Assembly (NCBI GenBank): GCA_019695575.1
Contig: JADNSB010000030.1
Location: 62,001-126,000, forward strand
Direction: 5' to 3'
DNA: 64,000 nucleotides
Source of the DNA: Angomonas ambiguus
Lineage: Eukaryota > Euglenozoa > Kinetoplastea > Trypanosomatida > Trypanosomatidae
Shown here: positions 60,985 through 64,000 of the stretch, in pieces
Position numbering within the stretch: position 1 is the first letter of the stretch
How the letters are laid out: every line of letters begins with the position of its first letter
Program-made: the position numbers and the translations under genes
The notes under the pieces: model-generated
Told to the model about the DNA's origin: nothing
The model's input: only the letters and a program-made list of their open reading frames with translations
The model's database searches: none

Positions 60985-63969
60985 TTAAAACTCACTGCTG
61001 TCCAGTAGCAAATTCTCCTCAATATAACGACACCCCTTCGACCAATCAGGAAAGGACTTGAGCAGAGAAAAAATAAAATCACCACTACGGACCGCGGCGG
61101 CGCTACCCGTAGGGTTCCACTCCTTCTTTTCCTCACTGCCCCCTCCTGCTGAATGACAGAACCCAAAGAAAAACGCCTCCATCCGAAGCACCTCCTCCCC
61201 TATTAGCCCACCCTCTAACGAAAAACTATACGAGTCCAGTGGAAGAAGAGAGTTGGACGCCGTGGCGTGATCAACCTCCGTGTCTCCTCGTGCCTCCCCC
61301 CTCCCGTTGGGCTGGTAGTACAGTACCAAGAGGGTTAGATAGCTGAGAAGAGGGGTAAAGTAGGTGAGCAGAGTCGGGTGGAGCCAACTGTCGAGGCTCG
61401 GTACCCTAGGAGCACTATTTCCCTCCCACCGCCTGCCCTTCCCTTCTTCTTCTTCTTCTCTCTTCTCCTGGTTCACTTCCATGGCACCTTCAGAGACGGT
61501 GGTGGGGTTCGGTGGAGGCAACAACAGTGGCTTCAGGTACTTCTGTATCACCGAGCGGAGCTCCCCCTCGCTGGAGTACGCCCCGTCAAACCCGGCAGCA
61601 CGAGCCACAACCCTCAGCTTTTGCCGAATAGAGTAGCAGAAACAAAGAAAAAAATAGAATTTCTTTACCTCGCCCAACGTGAGGGGCCTGGTCGCACTCT
61701 GTCCATCCCCGGACTGGCTCGTTAAAGAAGGGGAGTCCGGCCCTTCTTTTGGGTGCAAAAGAAGATACAGAAGGAAAAGGGTCAAAAAGGGCAGCTGCAT
61801 CGGTTTGTTAAGATTGGATTTGATATAGTCTACAGTAACATTAGTGATCTGTAAGTACTTCGTGGCTTCACAACGGTTGGTGCGTGCCTCCCTTGCCTCT
61901 TTTTCGGCAACTTGTGCAAGAAAGTGGTTGAGGATGGCGACGGGGGTGTAGCTGTTGAGGGAGATTTCCTTCTCTCTCAAGAACCCACCCCCTGTGGAGC
62001 CGGTGGCTTCGGAGTGAAAGGTGAGCAACGTCACATGCTGTTTCTTCACTTCCGCCTCGCCAAGGAGGAGAGACGTGGTCCGTCGCTGGAGAACACTGGA
62101 GAGATAGGTAAACAGTGGTTTCACCTTGGCAGCACTGCCTCCCTCCTCCCCACGCGCCCACTGACCCGAGGTATCTGTGATGCTGTTCGGGGAAGGAGGG
62201 GTGAAAGGTGCCAGCAGAGTGGTCAAGCGGTGTGTCAGTAAGAAAGGGGTGATGTAATACCGCGAGTAGAGCAAGCGAGACTCGGTGAGGAGCGCAAAGG
62301 GATCCATGGAGGGGGTGTTAGTGTGGTCCTCGCGGTACGCAGGGGTGGCACCATACCGTAGCAGAGGACTGCTGCCACTCGCAAGGTAGTAGAAGCGCTG
62401 AACCAGCTCCAGAACCCTCCCCATAGAGGGGGTGCTTGCGGGTGGGGGTACACGCGATTGGAGGAACTCGGACCAGTCCGATACGAGCAGGTCGGTGAGG
62501 TAGCCGTGGTAACGCATCGCCAACGTCACTGCCTTCTCCCAGAACACCCTTCCCTCGACGGTAGTGGTAGTAGTAGTGGTCTCTCCTCCCGCCGGGAACG
62601 CCTCCGCGGTTTTCAACAGAGCAAAGACTAACGGGAGATAGCGAGAGTAATCCAACACCTTACTACTCGGCTGCTGAACCCCCAATCCGATGGTTTGAGC
62701 GAACCAGCCGGGGGAAATGATCTGAAACGTATCGTGACTAGCACCCAATGTTCTACTCGTTTGATTCGTGGCATGAAGGAGATACCGCTCCAACAAAGAA
62801 TCCTTGCTATTTTCGGCACTTTTACTTTTCTGCTTCGTCAAGGCACACCGAAGCAGCCACTGAGGGCCGTTGACGCAAATTTTTGCGCTGTTTGGAATTC
62901 TGTTATAAAACTCTGAAAGGTTTTTACCTTTACTAATATTTGGTTCTCCGTCAGAGACGTTGTGGATGCGGTCGAGGGCGTTACAGGTAACACTGTAGAA
63001 AAGATACTCGAGCGAGTGACGCTCTCCGCATGGATTCTTATTCCCCTTTCCGGGGACGCCGTTATCGTCGTCATCGTTGGTGATCTTGTGGTTGCCAGTT
63101 TCGGCTTGGATAAAGAGGGAGTGCAGGGAGGTCCATACGACTACACAGGGGTCAGTGTACTCATAATACACTTTCCCTTTTTCACTCTGAATAAATCGAC
63201 CAACAAATGGATACTGATGCTGACGATAATGATTATTAGGGTAGCAAAGCCTCTCTGCAATCACCCCTCGCTCCACGTTCAGTCGAACGTTAAAGTCTAC
63301 TAGTAAAGCATGGGACCGGACTAACGTGGCCACCGTTGCCATTTCATCCGTGGTCAGGCCAAGAGGAGAGGGGTCCTTCTTTTTTTCCCCAACCGGTTTG
63401 CTATCCTCCTTGCTGAAAGGGGTAAGATGCAGTGACAGACGATTAAATTCCGAATACTCCTCCCGTAGTTGCTGTACTTTACTCTGGATGAGTAAGCTCC
63501 ATAGACTCTGCTGTGTGACTGTGTTTTGGAAAGAGGAGGAGGAGGAGGGGGAGGAGGAGGAAAAGAGAGAGAGACGCCGCTCCATATCGATTGGACTCCA
63601 GATCAAATCCACCAGCAGTGTCTTATAAGGGAGAAGGACATGCGTTTGGAGTAAATCAAAGAACACATCCAGGACCGATTCTAGTGGAGAAAGGGAGCCG
63701 GATAACAAAAGAAATGTCTCGTCGGTGCTTTCTGCACTGGTGGAGTCGTGTTGATTCGCCCCCTGCAATCCATCGCAGAAGAGTTCAATAAAGTCCACCA
63801 GGCAGCGACTATCAATGACCAGGGCGCTGCGTGGACACCCAGAAACACCACTGCTGAGCTGGAAGGCGGAGGGTCCAAAAGAGGCAAGAAAAGGGTGTTT
63901 CGTGTCCTCCTCGTGGCTCACGGAGTGGAGGAGAGAGCGAATATAGGGATAAATGATATCGCTGGTCAT
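60985..63969 (-). CDS. Large predominantly helical protein of unknown function (994 aa)
   Basis: The frame runs from ATG at 63969 to TAA at 60985, and the start is 32 bases from the window edge. The product reads as a chain of amphipathic helices (MTSDIIYPYIRSLLHSV; LIDSRCLVDFIELFCD-like; LESVLDVFFDLLQTHVLLPY; FLTLFLLYLLLHP; FYFFLCFCYSIRQKLRVVAR). They are broken by Ser/Thr/Pro and Glu-rich insertions (about residues 130-150, 300-320, 855-880). A few segments are hydrophobic enough to be buried helices, but none is a clear membrane span. There is no signal peptide. The pattern would suit a helical-repeat or tethering-complex subunit, but I recognise no family and do not assign one. Confidence 0.75.
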   Translation of the reverse strand: MTSDIIYPYIRSLLHSVSHEEDTKHPFLASFGPSAFQLSSGVSGCPRSALVIDSRCLVDFIELFCDGLQGANQHDSTSAESTDETFLLLSGSLSPLESVLDVFFDLLQTHVLLPYKTLLVDLIWSPIDMERRLSLFSSSSPSSSSSFQNTVTQQSLWSLLIQSKVQQLREEYSEFNRLSLHLTPFSKEDSKPVGEKKKDPSPLGLTTDEMATVATLVRSHALLVDFNVRLNVERGVIAERLCYPNNHYRQHQYPFVGRFIQSEKGKVYYEYTDPCVVVWTSLHSLFIQAETGNHKITNDDDDNGVPGKGNKNPCGERHSLEYLFYSVTCNALDRIHNVSDGEPNISKGKNLSEFYNRIPNSAKICVNGPQWLLRCALTKQKSKSAENSKDSLLERYLLHATNQTSRTLGASHDTFQIISPGWFAQTIGLGVQQPSSKVLDYSRYLPLVFALLKTAEAFPAGGETTTTTTTVEGRVFWEKAVTLAMRYHGYLTDLLVSDWSEFLQSRVPPPASTPSMGRVLELVQRFYYLASGSSPLLRYGATPAYREDHTNTPSMDPFALLTESRLLYSRYYITPFLLTHRLTTLLAPFTPPSPNSITDTSGQWARGEEGGSAAKVKPLFTYLSSVLQRRTTSLLLGEAEVKKQHVTLLTFHSEATGSTGGGFLREKEISLNSYTPVAILNHFLAQVAEKEAREARTNRCEATKYLQITNVTVDYIKSNLNKPMQLPFLTLFLLYLLLHPKEGPDSPSLTSQSGDGQSATRPLTLGEVKKFYFFLCFCYSIRQKLRVVARAAGFDGAYSSEGELRSVIQKYLKPLLLPPPNPTTVSEGAMEVNQEKREEEEEGKGRRWEGNSAPRVPSLDSWLHPTLLTYFTPLLSYLTLLVLYYQPNGRGEARGDTEVDHATASNSLLPLDSYSFSLEGGLIGEEVLRMEAFFFGFCHSAGGGSEEKKEWNPTGSAAAVRSGDFIFSLLKSFPDWSKGCRYIEENLLLDSSEF

Positions 63970-64000
63970 TGTCGTAATCTCATTCCTGTCTGTATGGTCC

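Noticed and set aside
1-64000. Retrotransposons, DNA transposons, viral copies, CRISPR, rRNA, tRNA and spliced-leader genes
   Set aside because: No reverse transcriptase, transposase, capsid-type or integrase motif, terminal repeat, spaced direct-repeat array or recognisable structural RNA was seen on either strand.

Overview
This window is nuclear DNA of a trypanosomatid (Kinetoplastea). The decisive marker is kinetoplastid membrane protein 11 (KMP-11), present as two tandem copies whose 92-residue products are identical to each other and close to known KMP-11. The layout agrees. About 25 intronless genes all read from the minus strand, as in a polycistronic directional gene cluster. They are separated by AT-rich spacers, and most coding starts are preceded on the sense strand by a polypyrimidine tract and an AG, as expected for spliced-leader trans-splicing. 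No strand switch, rRNA, tRNA, CRISPR array, retroelement or DNA transposon was seen. All three standard stops end genes here, so there is no sign of a recoded genetic code. The genus cannot be fixed from the sequence alone. KMP-11 has a mix of Trypanosoma-like and Leishmania-like residues, and the adenine deaminase gene argues against an African trypanosome.

Layout in transcription order, from high to low coordinates. 64.0-60.9 kb: a large protein of unknown function. 60.6-59.3 kb: an ARF GTPase-activating protein whose 3' part is split by frame breaks. 58.3-57.0 kb: a ceramide synthase with an acidic tail. 56.1-53.5 kb: a cysteine-cluster protein with a DPF/DLF-rich tail. 52.9-38.3 kb: a 4,858-residue type I membrane protein of the fibrocystin-L (PKHD1L1) type, with IPT/TIG repeats, two G8 domains and beta-helix regions. 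37.9-34.4 kb: a protein with three DPY-30/RIIa-like repeats, then a low-complexity poly-Asn protein. 33.6-29.6 kb: an acidic unknown protein and a CaMKK-like protein kinase. 28.9-22.5 kb: two membrane-anchored short-chain dehydrogenases flanking a class-3 lipase-like protein without its catalytic serine and an adenine deaminase. 22.2-16.3 kb: an unknown protein, a two-RRM RNA-binding protein and a small RRM-like protein. 16.0-14.9 kb: the KMP-11 pair. 14.6-4.5 kb: a probable mitochondrial protein, two methyltransferase-like proteins, a carnosine-synthase-like ATP-grasp enzyme and a DExH-box RNA helicase with an RGG-rich N-terminus. 3.9-0 kb: an unknown protein and the beginning of a further gene.

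The genes do not form one pathway. As usual in trypanosomatids, unrelated functions share a transcription unit, and control is expected to lie in UTRs and RNA-binding proteins. Themes that recur are flagellum and cell surface (KMP-11, DPY-30-repeat protein, fibrocystin-like protein), membrane traffic and lipids (ARF-GAP, ceramide synthase, DPF-motif protein, SDRs, lipase-like protein) and RNA handling (helicase, RRM proteins). In several genes the open frame extends upstream only through non-ATG codons or across the predicted splice-acceptor site, so I moved those starts to the first ATG after the acceptor.
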